Shown here: positions 28,242 to 36,814 of the stretch, one piece after another | Position numbering within the stretch: position 1 is the first letter of the stretch | Layout: each line of letters opens with the position of its first letter | From: a virus | DNA: 46,092 bases | Reading direction: 5' to 3' (one strand) | Virus record (IMG/VR): IMGVR_UViG_3300042731_004752 | Span: 1-46,092 of that record | Program-made: the position numbers and the translations under genes | Notes under the pieces: model-generated | What the model was told of the DNA's origin: nothing | Seen by the model: the letters and a program-made list of their open reading frames with translations, nothing else | Databases searched by the model: none

Positions 28242-29974
28242 TACCGCCCCGCGTTCTTTCTCACTCGCTCAAGTGATCGTTCCATCGATTGCGCCGCAAC
28301 AAACCCGATACGCTCCGGCGACGCGTTGGATTCGACCTGCACGGTTTGATTGATAGTCACCGGCGCGCCGTTCGCCGACGAGGGGCTTACGAAACCGGGC
28401 CCTAAAGCAAGGACCCCTTTCCGTGTTAACTGTCTGGGCTGGGAAGCTTCGGACAAGTAATTACTAAAAGAGTTTTGTTTTATCCGAGGTAGATCGACCC
28501 CTAACTTCGAAACGTAGGGGCGCAACTCGTCAAAGACCGCATTGAATGCGGATACCAAACCCTGATAGATCTTATCAGGGATCAACAGAAAAAGTTTCAA
28601 CGCTTTATCCGCCCAGCCGTTTACCGCCGACAACATGGAATCCAAGAGATGTTTGAAATTGACGTCCATATTGTCGAAAATGTACTGCAACGCCGCCCCG
28701 AAGCCGTCTTGCGTCAAACGTAAATAGAATTCGTCGACGTTTACTCCTGCAAGTAGCGCCACAAACTCAGTCATATCGTGCAAAGCGTCGGACAGTCCAA
28801 GGCTCTTTTCAATCCGTCCGCCCAAAGAGTCCTTGCCAGTCAGCGACCCGTGAATGTCGTCGATCAAAAGAAACGCCGCGGCGATGCCCAGCGCGAAGGG
28901 GGCCCACCCCGCCATTGCTGTTGATCCGGCCGCGGCCAGCGCGGCGCCTACGTTGGGCGCAAGTGCGATCACACTTTTCAACCCGAACAGCAGAGGCGCA
29001 AATTTGATCGATACCAAAGCGATACCGATCAACTTAAGAGTGTTCCCAAGCCCTCCGAGGGTGTCTATAAAAGATCGTAGAAAAGACCCGATTGAAAGTA
29101 GCAGTTTGAAAGCAGACGTTAGGTCCCGCACGAAATCGATGAACCCCGCCTCAATAACGCTCTTGTTCGCAACCGCCCATTCTTTGGCTTGCTGTATCAG
29201 CCCCGTGAGGTACAGCGTTACGCGTTTGAGTTCCGGCGCCAATGCGGAACCTAGTTCGGCGTTTAGAATTGTGACGTTATCCATGAGAGTGGACAAGCGC
29301 CCCGTGAGGGTACGGGATGCGATCTCCATACCCTTGTAATAGATGCCCCCCTCACGTGTCATATGCCGGAACGCTTCGGTGAGATCGGCCGCCGACACCT
29401 TGCCAGCGGAAATACTCTTCGTTAAAGCGGTTCCGGTTTTTCCCACCACTTCGCCAAGGGCTTGTAAGATTGGGACCCCGCCACCCTCCATGATCATGTT
29501 CAGGGATTCCATATCCACCTTCATTTTCAAGATAGACTTATTGTAACCCCGGGTAATGGATTCCAGTTTTTGCGCGTTCCCCTGCGCTGTATCCCCGAGC
29601 ATGCGGACACGGTTGATCGTCTCTTCGATGTTACCACCCATGGAAGGTAGCAACAGTTGCGCGGCGTCGGCGAGGTTTTGAAAACGGAATGGGGTTGTGG
29701 CCGCGGTGTCGTTCAACTGTTTGACAAGTTCTTTGGCGCGTTCAACGCTTCCCAGTAGCGGTGTAAACGCCGCTTCAGAATCTTCAATGCGAGAGAAGGA
29801 CCGAGCTAGGAGAGCAACGGCGCCGGCGCCGGCGGTTGCCGTTATCACTATGGCGCGCTTGACGTTTCGAACCGTCGAACGCAAGTTGGTCACACCGCGC
29901 TTGAATTCGGAAAGCCCTTGGTTGTTTACGTCCCAACCAAGTTTCGCAACGAATTCTTCAATTACGGTTGTCAT
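28241..29974 (-). CDS. Tape measure protein
   Basis: This 577-residue protein carries the tape measure core (RIEDSEAAFTPLLGSVERAKE and FQNLADAAQLLLPSMGG, residues about 62-115; EGGGVPILQALGEVVGK near 162) and several hydrophobic helical regions (about 40-58, 315-375). It sets tail length and passes through the tail lumen. Five hundred seventy-seven residues suggest a fairly short tail. It follows the chaperone genes, with the 52-residue chaperone gene overlapping its start by 17 bp. Confidence 0.9.
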   Translation of the reverse strand: MTTVIEEFVAKLGWDVNNQGLSEFKRGVTNLRSTVRNVKRAIVITATAGAGAVALLARSFSRIEDSEAAFTPLLGSVERAKELVKQLNDTAATTPFRFQNLADAAQLLLPSMGGNIEETINRVRMLGDTAQGNAQKLESITRGYNKSILKMKVDMESLNMIMEGGGVPILQALGEVVGKTGTALTKSISAGKVSAADLTEAFRHMTREGGIYYKGMEIASRTLTGRLSTLMDNVTILNAELGSALAPELKRVTLYLTGLIQQAKEWAVANKSVIEAGFIDFVRDLTSAFKLLLSIGSFLRSFIDTLGGLGNTLKLIGIALVSIKFAPLLFGLKSVIALAPNVGAALAAAGSTAMAGWAPFALGIAAAFLLIDDIHGSLTGKDSLGGRIEKSLGLSDALHDMTEFVALLAGVNVDEFYLRLTQDGFGAALQYIFDNMDVNFKHLLDSMLSAVNGWADKALKLFLLIPDKIYQGLVSAFNAVFDELRPYVSKLGVDLPRIKQNSFSNYLSEASQPRQLTRKGVLALGPGFVSPSSANGAPVTINQTVQVESNASPERIGFVAAQSMERSLERVRKNAGR

Positions 29975-30116
29975 TGCGTTCGGCTTCCCTTCTTTCGTCC
30001 GCCACTGCTTGAACTTCCAACGATTCCAGAACGTCCAAGTATAGCGCGTTGGGCCAGCGTAGAACAGAGACGGGGTCGCAGTGGAAACGTTCGGCCACTG
30101 CGATCACTGTCATCAT
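29958..30116 (-). CDS. Second tail assembly chaperone (gpGT-like extension), 52 residues
   Basis: Start ATG at 30116 overlaps the stop of the upstream chaperone (ATGA), and the stop at 29958 lies inside the tape measure start. The protein contains VAERFHCDPVSVLRWPNALY and LDVLESLEVQAVADERREAE, a short helical pattern with a W-P motif as in the small second chaperone of lambda-like and Mu-like phages. In many phages this second part is made by a ribosomal frameshift; here an ATGA restart seems enough. No slippery heptamer was identified. Confidence 0.7.
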   Translation of the reverse strand: MMTVIAVAERFHCDPVSVLRWPNALYLDVLESLEVQAVADERREAERNDNRN

Positions 30117-30640
30117 TCGGTTGCTGACCCTTCTTTCGATCCCTTCGGTATAATCCCGCCCAAGCGCTCGACTAAACCGGCGGCAAACGCCTGGGCGTTG
30201 GAAAAATACCCGGGGAACGAAATATCAACGGCGTGGATCAATACTTCGATGCGCTCCGGCCAGCGGCCCTTAAAGTAGGGCTCCGCCCAACCGTCCTTGA
30301 CCATAACCGCTGTTCCACCGTCGGGGTCTTCATTCTCATCAAGAATGACCAAACCATTAAGCAGCTTGCGCGATAGCCACTTGAGCGAGTCTCGCGGGAT
30401 AGCTTGTAGCACTCCGGCGGGGAGGTTGGTCAAGGCCCGCAAATCGTCAGCGGTGATTTTTGCGCGCTCGCGAAACACTTCTTCAATCCCCGGACCCGCT
30501 TTGCTGACAACGTCAGCGGCGACTCTCACGAGCTCGTCTTCTACGTCCATCGCGCTTTCAACGTCCATCGGCGCAAAAGAAAAGACGCGCTTCTTTCCGT
30601 CGAAGCATTTGATCAATCTCTGTTCTTTGCTTAGTCTCAT
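30113..30640 (-). CDS. Tail assembly chaperone
   Basis: This 175-residue protein starts RLSKEQRLIKCFDGKKRVFS and continues with helical, charged segments. It lies between the tube gene and the tape measure, where the first tail assembly chaperone (gpG-like) is always found. The start has GGGAGTGG upstream. It binds and protects the tape measure during tail assembly. Assigned mainly by position and general composition. Confidence 0.72.
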   Translation of the reverse strand: MRLSKEQRLIKCFDGKKRVFSFAPMDVESAMDVEDELVRVAADVVSKAGPGIEEVFRERAKITADDLRALTNLPAGVLQAIPRDSLKWLSRKLLNGLVILDENEDPDGGTAVMVKDGWAEPYFKGRWPERIEVLIHAVDISFPGYFSNAQAFAAGLVERLGGIIPKGSKEGSATE

Positions 30641-30659
30641 GGTACCACTCCCTTATTGA

Positions 30660-31103
30660 CTACACCCCGTAAACGCGTTGCCCACCGTGGATGATTTGGC
30701 CTTTGGTCGCTTCAAGCTCGAACGTCACTTCCATGGGTTTGTTGCTCCCGCTCCACTGGCCGACCGTCTTGATCGCCACGTTCGACGCGGTAAACGCAGA
30801 CGTTGACGATCCGAGGTTACGACCGTTGAAAGTCACGAAGGGCTTACGCAATTCTATCTGAGCGTGCATGCGCGCCAAGTCCGCGGTTGCGCCGACCATG
30901 AATTTCAATTGAATTCGCAATTTCCGTTTCGGGTTCTCGACGTGAACTCCGTTGTCACCGTTTCGGTCTACCACCGAATCATGATACAGTGGCTCGATAT
31001 ACTCTACCGTTACGGCGTCATCTGCTTCGGACAATCCGCGGAACGGTAACCCGTCCCCCGTGATAACGATGTCCCGGCCACTCCATTGTTGTCTACTCGG
31101 CAT
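30660..31103 (-). CDS. Tail tube protein (DUF3277-like)
   Basis: This 147-residue protein contains WSGRDIVITGDGLPFRGLS and later KLRIQLKFMVGATADLARMH and KPMEVTFELEATKGQIIHGG. It follows directly after the sheath gene, the universal place of the tube gene in contractile-tail operons, and has the beta-strand-rich composition of tube proteins. AGGAG precedes the ATG. It forms the inner tube. Confidence 0.85.
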   Translation of the reverse strand: MPSRQQWSGRDIVITGDGLPFRGLSEADDAVTVEYIEPLYHDSVVDRNGDNGVHVENPKRKLRIQLKFMVGATADLARMHAQIELRKPFVTFNGRNLGSSTSAFTASNVAIKTVGQWSGSNKPMEVTFELEATKGQIIHGGQRVYGV

Positions 31104-31115
31104 GATGCTTATCTC

Positions 31116-32555
31116 CTATCCCAAATCAATGGACCCATTGATGGTAAATGTATGCGCCTCAAAAATGCCGTTCGCACGGAACGCTTTCACAAGCGACATA
31201 TCTCCGCTCGCCTTTTCGGCCGCCGTGAATTCTTCGACCGTCGGGAGCGTGATTTCGTAATCGGAAATCAGCCGGCGTTCAACACCGATGTCCAACCAGC
31301 GCCGGAAGATGCCGTCGATTGCGCCAAGGGTTTCCTTGTCGAACCCAAGTAGGTCCTCGTTCATATCGAGCGCTTGCAGATCGTTTTGAATATTCGCTTC
31401 GAGCCAATCGGCCCCGAGCTTCATTCGTTTCTCTACGCCGCCCGCGGTTTTCCCACGATGAACGAAAGTGTATCCGCCCGTAGTCACAACGTAGTTGCAA
31501 CCCTTGGCGTCCAACGCCGCCTTTTCTGTCGGCGTCAAATCGTTGTCTGGGCCCACTGACCCGCTTGCCAGAACACCGGTCAGCGGGGTGTGACCGTAGC
31601 TCCGGGAGCCGGGGTCCGCGGGTAAGAAAGCGCCGTCCGCGGCGAAATCCGGATAGTCCGAATGGGACGAATAGATAACCGTGGTACGGTCATACCCAAG
31701 CGTGGACAACCGGGACTGCAGATCGTCGGTCTCCCCCGCATCGGGGGCGTGACTCGAACCGTCGACAATCGTCATTTGATGTCGTTCGGTTTGAATCTGC
31801 GCGGCAAGGGCCACAATCTCGTCATCGTTCGACGCTCCGCCCCGTTCAAGCAGTGCTACGTTGTAACCGTCGAGCAGGTTCTTGGCCGCGGCGCGTGCGG
31901 TGAGCAGCGTTTCAACCGCGTTACCGGATACAGACTCCCCGTCTGTTGCGGACTGCACTCCGAGGAGATAGGCTATCGTCGCCGGGGTCGCGCTGTAAGT
32001 GATCGTGATAGTCGGGTCCCCGTCGTCCTGCCCCGCTGGCATATTGAGAACGGGTTTACCCGCATAATCCAGCGCGAATTCCGCGGAGTCGAGCCCAACG
32101 ACGTCGGGGCTGGAAAGGTCCGCAAGCCCCGCATTGAGAATCGGTAGCACTTGGGAGAACGACGTCACGCCTGTGAAAGGACCACAAGTGACCACCGTCG
32201 AATTGGTGTCGCTATCGGTAACCGTGAAAGTGGCGGACGCCCCCAGCGCTGCCCAGTTCGCGGCCGTTGTGTCAACCGTCCCGCAAACGAACGCGGGCGG
32301 AATCGCCGTCTTGGCAACCCTCGCGAGAATGAGCTGATCGGCTTTGTCGGCTTGTCCGAAAAACGCCGTCGCGATTGCGCGCGCGTCGCCACCCTCTTCG
32401 AGGTCAGAAACCGCGTCCGGTGTAATCACCCGCACCCGATCATAGATTGGCACTTCGTCAGAATCCAACAACGCCAGTTCTTTATCAAACTGTACTTGTT
32501 GCGGGTACGCTGCCCGCAGATTGACCGTTACATCATAAAAAAGTTTTTGGTCCAT
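31116..32555 (-). CDS. Tail sheath protein (DUF3383-like)
   Basis: The ATG at 32555 is preceded by GAGGGAAG; a longer frame to 32591 enters the upstream gene. The 479-residue protein begins DQKLFYDVTVNLRAAYPQQV and shows the DUF3383 pattern, with EEGGDARAIATAFFGQ near the N terminus and a conserved C-terminal DLGG/INGSIDLG-type end. The sheath contracts around the tube. Its presence shows that the virus is a myovirus. Confidence 0.9.
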   Translation of the reverse strand: MDQKLFYDVTVNLRAAYPQQVQFDKELALLDSDEVPIYDRVRVITPDAVSDLEEGGDARAIATAFFGQADKADQLILARVAKTAIPPAFVCGTVDTTAANWAALGASATFTVTDSDTNSTVVTCGPFTGVTSFSQVLPILNAGLADLSSPDVVGLDSAEFALDYAGKPVLNMPAGQDDGDPTITITYSATPATIAYLLGVQSATDGESVSGNAVETLLTARAAAKNLLDGYNVALLERGGASNDDEIVALAAQIQTERHQMTIVDGSSHAPDAGETDDLQSRLSTLGYDRTTVIYSSHSDYPDFAADGAFLPADPGSRSYGHTPLTGVLASGSVGPDNDLTPTEKAALDAKGCNYVVTTGGYTFVHRGKTAGGVEKRMKLGADWLEANIQNDLQALDMNEDLLGFDKETLGAIDGIFRRWLDIGVERRLISDYEITLPTVEEFTAAEKASGDMSLVKAFRANGIFEAHTFTINGSIDLG

Positions 32556-32565
32556 TGCTTCCCTC

Positions 32566-35337
32566 TTACACGGCAACGCCGTCGATCTCATCTATGTTTT
32601 GGCTCGCTATACCCATGATTGACTCTATATTTTGTACGTCCACTCCGTCAATTTCGGACACGTTACCCCATACGCTATCCCGTATCGACGCCGACGCGGC
32701 GCCCTGGCCTACTGTCGGCGTCTGCCCGACGCCCGTCGCCTCCACCGGTCCAGATATGGAAACGCCCGCATCGCCTTGATCGATCGACGCCGATTGACCC
32801 GCTCCGGTTACGTCGATGGGCGCTGCTGTGTCCGCATCGCCTTGATCGGTCGACGCCGTCTGCCCCGCTCCGGTCGCGTTGACCGGGAGGGAGGCGACCC
32901 CCTGGTCGACGGTCGGTGACTGCCCCGCCCCAACCGCGGCGACCGCCCCGCCCGCTTGCGCCGCGGCGCTACCTGGGGTGACCGTCGCCGTCTGCCCCGC
33001 TCCGGTTACATCGATGGGCGCTGCTGTGTCCGCATCGCCCTGATCGGTCGACGCCGTCTGCCCCGCTCCGGTTACATCGATGGGCGCTGCTGTGTCCGCA
33101 TCGCCCTGATCGGTCGACGCCGTCTGCCCCGCTCCGGTTACGTCGATGGGCGCTGCTGTATCCGCATCGCCTTGATCGGTCGACGCCGTTTGCCCCGCTC
33201 CGGTTACGTCGATGGGCGCCGTCACTCCCGCATCACCCTGTGACTCGCCTACTTCCTGCCCCGCCCCGGTCGCATCGATAGGCGCCGATGCGCTCCCAAC
33301 CCCCTGGTTGACCGTCGGTGCCTGTCCGGCGCCGGTTACGTCGACATTCCCAACCCAAGCGGAGTCATGGTCGGCCGCAAGCGCCGTTGCGCGTGCGCCG
33401 ATCTCGGTCGCACCAAAGGCCCGGTCGTATACCGCGCCATATCCGACCTGGCCCCGGGGGGTGCCGCCGTTCGGATACGACTCACAACCAACGCTGATTT
33501 GAACTTCGTAGTTGCCCGTTCCGGACGAGAACGGCGTCAAATGGATCTCCGCGTTCAGCGGCACATCTTGGCCGCCGTGGAACAGTGGGGCTGTCGGGTG
33601 ATCGTACCCGTTCCACGAATCGAGCGCATACCGAGTTCCGTCAATCCAGAGCTGTATTCGGTCGATAGCGTTCGGTTGCGTCGTATCAACGACGAAATGC
33701 ACAACGATAGTTCGTTCGCTCGTTTCGTAAAAATTCTCATTTGTCCCGCCACCGTATGGCGGGGCGTCATCAAGTTTTACGTTGCGGTTAAAATAGTGCT
33801 CGTAAAAAGTTGTTGGATCGGTGTGGTAGTCAACCGTGCCTATGGAGTTGAACGAAATTTGTAGTGTGTCCCCACTGTTCACGTCATAGTGCCCAGCGTA
33901 CCCATAGATTCCGTTTTCGACCCCCTCGAAGTCCTTCTGGCATGCCATCATAAGAGGGAACCCGCGGCGGTAGTCGTTTTGGGTAGGAGGCAGCCTGTAT
34001 ACCAATTCCCACGTCACTTTTTTTGACCCGTGCAGCGCGGTGTGGACTTTGTGCCCCGTCGTCACTGGGCCGTGATTTGCACGTAGCCTGGACTCTGCTG
34101 TATGGTCGTCGCCGAAATCGAGGAGCCGCCCGCCGGTGTCGGTGTCATACACCGGCTCACTTGAATCATAGGTGATCGTCAGATCCGCGGCGTTCGGTCG
34201 CTGGTCCTCGACGGTTCCGGTCCCGGCTCCGCTCGCCGCCTCGTTGAATAAGTACTCTGCAACGGGACCTGTAGAAACACCCGCTTGCGCCGCGGCCGTC
34301 CCCTGGTCTACCGTCGGCGACTGTCCTGCCCCGGTCGCTGACACTGGCGCCGATGCACTCCCAGTCCCCTGGTCTACCGTCGGAGTCTGTCCGGCCCCAG
34401 TCGCTTCGACGTCGGAGCCGACTTGCGCCGCGGCCGTCCCTTGATCTATCGCCGGTGTCTGGCCCGCGCCAGTTGCATCGATGGGCGCCGATGCGCTCCC
34501 GGTCCCTTGGCCTATCGTTGGAGATTGTCCGGCTCCGGTTGCTTCGACGTCCCCACTCACCGCGGTAAACGAAAACGAGTGTCCAACGGCATTGTGCTGC
34601 CCGCTATCGGTCTCCACCCACGCATAAACGGGGCCGGTTTGAAGAGTCCCCGGGGTGACGTTGAATATGACAAAGGCGTCGGTCCACGTTGTCACGTTCG
34701 TCTGCTCAACCACTGTGCCAAGGCCCCACGTAGCATTATCCGAGAGATACACCTTGCCGTCACCCTGGGCCGCTTCTAAATCGGCACCAAACAACGTTAC
34801 GTCGGTATCAGTGGCGCCAAGGACGCCGCTTCGGTCATCACTCGAAATTGTTGGTGGGATGTATCCCCAAACCGCTATCCCGAGGTCATATGGATCGTCA
34901 CTCCCCCACCCGGAGGTATCTAGGGGATCCGGTGCGGTATGGCTCGAAAATGAAGAGGGCTGATAATACTCTTGACCGGTGGCCTCACCCCCGTAGTAAC
35001 CCCCTATAAGATTGTCCACTTCGGCGACTAAGCTCAATCTGTATATGGTTGAATCGGTGATCTCGAGATCCGAAATAGAAAAGGCATTCCATCCAGTAGA
35101 CGCCAGCTCAAGATCGCCGCCAGACGAAAAATCGCGTAAGAGGCCCCCGTTTGATGCATGAATATGTGCTTTGACTGCTGCCGCGCCCGTAGAAGGGTTG
35201 CGATAGACGCGGAGTTCTTTTCCGATTCCGCCAGCCACCGAAACCTGGTCGACTACCAAATGATAGTCGTCTGGTTCCGCTAGATAGTTCGGGGTACCGA
35301 GGGATTCATCATACCCATGTAGACGGCGGAGGGGCAT
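32566..35337 (-). CDS. Large repetitive virion adornment protein with TGAGQ repeats and a ConA/laminin-G-like middle domain
   Basis: The start at ATG 35337, 12 bases after the preceding stop, gives 923 residues; a longer frame enters the neighbour. The N-terminal half has a beta domain (VVDQVSVAGGIGKELRVYRN, residues about 27-46) and an IPT-like segment, then TGAGQ repeats, then a domain with WELVYRLPP, TIVVHFVVDT and RIQLWIDGTRY (about 440-610) resembling concanavalin/laminin-G lectins. A second run of TGAGQ repeats follows. The end has NVSEIDGVDVQNIESI and QNIDEIDGV, a motif of phage tail proteins. It lies between the head/tail adornment genes and sheath. A host or carbohydrate-binding role is inferred. 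Confidence 0.7.
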   Translation of the reverse strand: MPLRRLHGYDESLGTPNYLAEPDDYHLVVDQVSVAGGIGKELRVYRNPSTGAAAVKAHIHASNGGLLRDFSSGGDLELASTGWNAFSISDLEITDSTIYRLSLVAEVDNLIGGYYGGEATGQEYYQPSSFSSHTAPDPLDTSGWGSDDPYDLGIAVWGYIPPTISSDDRSGVLGATDTDVTLFGADLEAAQGDGKVYLSDNATWGLGTVVEQTNVTTWTDAFVIFNVTPGTLQTGPVYAWVETDSGQHNAVGHSFSFTAVSGDVEATGAGQSPTIGQGTGSASAPIDATGAGQTPAIDQGTAAAQVGSDVEATGAGQTPTVDQGTGSASAPVSATGAGQSPTVDQGTAAAQAGVSTGPVAEYLFNEAASGAGTGTVEDQRPNAADLTITYDSSEPVYDTDTGGRLLDFGDDHTAESRLRANHGPVTTGHKVHTALHGSKKVTWELVYRLPPTQNDYRRGFPLMMACQKDFEGVENGIYGYAGHYDVNSGDTLQISFNSIGTVDYHTDPTTFYEHYFNRNVKLDDAPPYGGGTNENFYETSERTIVVHFVVDTTQPNAIDRIQLWIDGTRYALDSWNGYDHPTAPLFHGGQDVPLNAEIHLTPFSSGTGNYEVQISVGCESYPNGGTPRGQVGYGAVYDRAFGATEIGARATALAADHDSAWVGNVDVTGAGQAPTVNQGVGSASAPIDATGAGQEVGESQGDAGVTAPIDVTGAGQTASTDQGDADTAAPIDVTGAGQTASTDQGDADTAAPIDVTGAGQTASTDQGDADTAAPIDVTGAGQTATVTPGSAAAQAGGAVAAVGAGQSPTVDQGVASLPVNATGAGQTASTDQGDADTAAPIDVTGAGQSASIDQGDAGVSISGPVEATGVGQTPTVGQGAASASIRDSVWGNVSEIDGVDVQNIESIMGIASQNIDEIDGVAV
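32750..33300 (-). repeat. 66-bp (22-residue) coding repeats, TGAGQ array 2
   Basis: Units of 66 bp, for example between 32991 and 33057, repeat with only a few changes. They encode 22-residue repeats starting TGAGQTASTDQGDADTAAP. Three to four central copies are almost identical at base level, indicating recent expansion. The array lies at the C-terminal side of the 923-residue protein. Confidence 0.85.
34290..34570 (-). repeat. TGAGQ array 1 in the same gene
   Basis: Four imperfect coding repeats (TGAGQ-S/T-PTV/I-DQG type) lie in the N-terminal third of the protein, before the lectin-like domain. They are more diverged than the second array. Confidence 0.8.
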
Positions 35338-35348
35338 ACATCGGAGCC

Positions 35349-35945
35349 TTATGCGGCGCGCGAAAGCAGTCGCTGTCGGTTCGGTAGAACGCAGTCCCAC
35401 CGTTCTGCACCCAATTGGATCACCCCCTCGGGCAACGTCAGCGATGCGGTGGTCGTGATGGTCAACAGAGTCGTGAGGGTGAGGGTGAGATCCTGTCCGT
35501 CCGCTACAGTAAATTCAGACCCATAGTCCCACCAGCCCACAAGCAGATCGTTGGTGGACGTATCAGAATAAAGCACAAAGTAGCGCGCCGGTCCGATAGA
35601 CCCGCTCGACGCCGTCCAACTCACCGTATCGCCGACCCACGTCATCGCTCCGGTAGTTTGGGACAAACTCTGCGTGGCCATCTCGGCGCCGCCCGCGGTG
35701 TATCCATTACCTCCGCTGATCTCTGTCACCTGCGAAAACTGGGTCCAAGACGCTGTCATCGCGGTGTTGGAGAGCGCCACCTTGAACGTGTCGCCCCCGT
35801 TGCCCGTGGTGTCAACGTTGATGTCGCCACCGTGAACCGCCGTCTCGAAATTGTGGAAGATGTGGAACGTCAGCTGTGCATGGGAAACCCCCGGCATAGC
35901 AAACAGTCCAACCGCCAAAGCGAAAATTGCAAAAAACCGTCTCAT
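35349..35945 (-). CDS. Virion-type beta-sandwich protein with a Sec signal peptide
   Basis: The ATG at 35945 follows AAGGAAA. Residues 1-23 are a clear signal peptide: basic MRRF, hydrophobic AIFALAVGLFAMPG and SHA|QL as cleavage site. The mature part has segments such as FKVALSNTA, RYFVLYSDTSTNDLLVGWWDYG and VADGQDLTLTLTT, a pattern of a family of phage head/tail adornment proteins (LYNDT ... LLAYWDFG). Such proteins are normally cytoplasmic before assembly, so a Sec signal is unexpected. The last about 30 residues (RWDCVLPNRQRLLSRAA) do not look like the usual end. It could be an exported copy or a recombinant gene. Confidence 0.72.
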   Translation of the reverse strand: MRRFFAIFALAVGLFAMPGVSHAQLTFHIFHNFETAVHGGDINVDTTGNGGDTFKVALSNTAMTASWTQFSQVTEISGGNGYTAGGAEMATQSLSQTTGAMTWVGDTVSWTASSGSIGPARYFVLYSDTSTNDLLVGWWDYGSEFTVADGQDLTLTLTTLLTITTTASLTLPEGVIQLGAERWDCVLPNRQRLLSRAA

Positions 35946-35946
35946 G

Positions 35947-36186
35947 TTATTTTCCTTTCACAACCGGAACCTGTCCAGCCCCGGTGATAACCAAACCCCC
36001 GTTAGGAGCCTCGGTATCTTCGTCCATTGCGTCGATCACTTCGCCCGCCACCGCGTCAAGGCTTTGACCAATCCCGTCCAACACGATTGGATCGGTTACG
36101 GTCTCTGTCGCTTTCAGTAGACCCAAGATGGCGGTGACGATTACCGCAACAATAGCGGCGATCATTTTCTTTTTTTTCTTAGACAT
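35947..36186 (-). CDS. Small membrane protein with TGAGQ tail, 79 residues
   Basis: The ATG at 36186 follows AGAAGG by six bases. The start SKKKKKMIAAIVAVIVTAILGLLKA is a basic segment and one transmembrane helix (8-24), followed by a soluble acidic part. It ends GGLVITGAGQVPVVKGK, which matches the repeats of the 923-residue protein encoded 0.6 kb downstream. It could be a holin-like or membrane-anchoring protein. The shared motif is unexpected. Confidence 0.65.
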   Translation of the reverse strand: MSKKKKKMIAAIVAVIVTAILGLLKATETVTDPIVLDGIGQSLDAVAGEVIDAMDEDTEAPNGGLVITGAGQVPVVKGK

Positions 36187-36814
36187 CACTAACCTTCTTC
36201 ACCAAGGCCCCTTGGGGGCGAAAATAGATTGTGTCCGCTGACACCGCGCGGCCGATGCACTTGACGTATGCCGGCGCCGCGGGGATCGATTGCACTATCA
36301 CGCCGTCTGTGGTGTCGATCCAAAGCGCCCCACCCGGTGTCCATGTCCAGCCCGCTTTGCGATAGTAACACTCACGGGTTACTATCTTGGCGCCAACGCC
36401 ATCTTCAAGAGCGAGACACAGATCGGCGGTTTGTGCGTCGGCGTCCGTCGATGCGTTGGCCATGTAATAGCCGCCGTCCGCATCGGACACCGATAGCACC
36501 GCCCCCGCCCCAACGGTGTTTTCGGCGACCGTCACTACTTCGGGGGCGTCCAATGATCGATACTCCCCCGCAGACAAAGTCGCCGGGTCAAAGGGTTGAT
36601 TGACGATAGTGATCTGGGTCCACACCGCGGGGGCCGTCGATACCAAGTACCAAAGCGAATCGTTGTCTTGTTGCCACGCGATACCGCCGATCCGCGGGTT
36701 GCCATAAACGTCCAACCCGGTTAGCGCGGCGCGCTCTGCGGCATCCGCAACAGTCCAGTTGATCGGCGGGTGCCTCGATTCTAACGGTTCATCCTTGTGG
36801 TATCGCTGGCCCAT
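36179..36814 (-). CDS. Virion structural protein (fibre or capsid decoration-like)
   Basis: The ATG at 36814 overlaps the upstream stop. The 211-residue protein has an N-terminal WTVADAAERAALTGLDVYGN part and a C-terminal TPGGALWIDTTDGVIVQSIP followed by KCIGRAVSADTIYFRPQG. The latter pattern (G-x-L-W-x-S/D-T-T-x-G ... V-G-x-A-x-S/T-x-D-x-I-Y-F) is common in fibre and capsid-decoration proteins of Mu-like and other phages. The exact place in the virion is not clear. Confidence 0.68.
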   Translation of the reverse strand: MGQRYHKDEPLESRHPPINWTVADAAERAALTGLDVYGNPRIGGIAWQQDNDSLWYLVSTAPAVWTQITIVNQPFDPATLSAGEYRSLDAPEVVTVAENTVGAGAVLSVSDADGGYYMANASTDADAQTADLCLALEDGVGAKIVTRECYYRKAGWTWTPGGALWIDTTDGVIVQSIPAAPAYVKCIGRAVSADTIYFRPQGALVKKVSDV

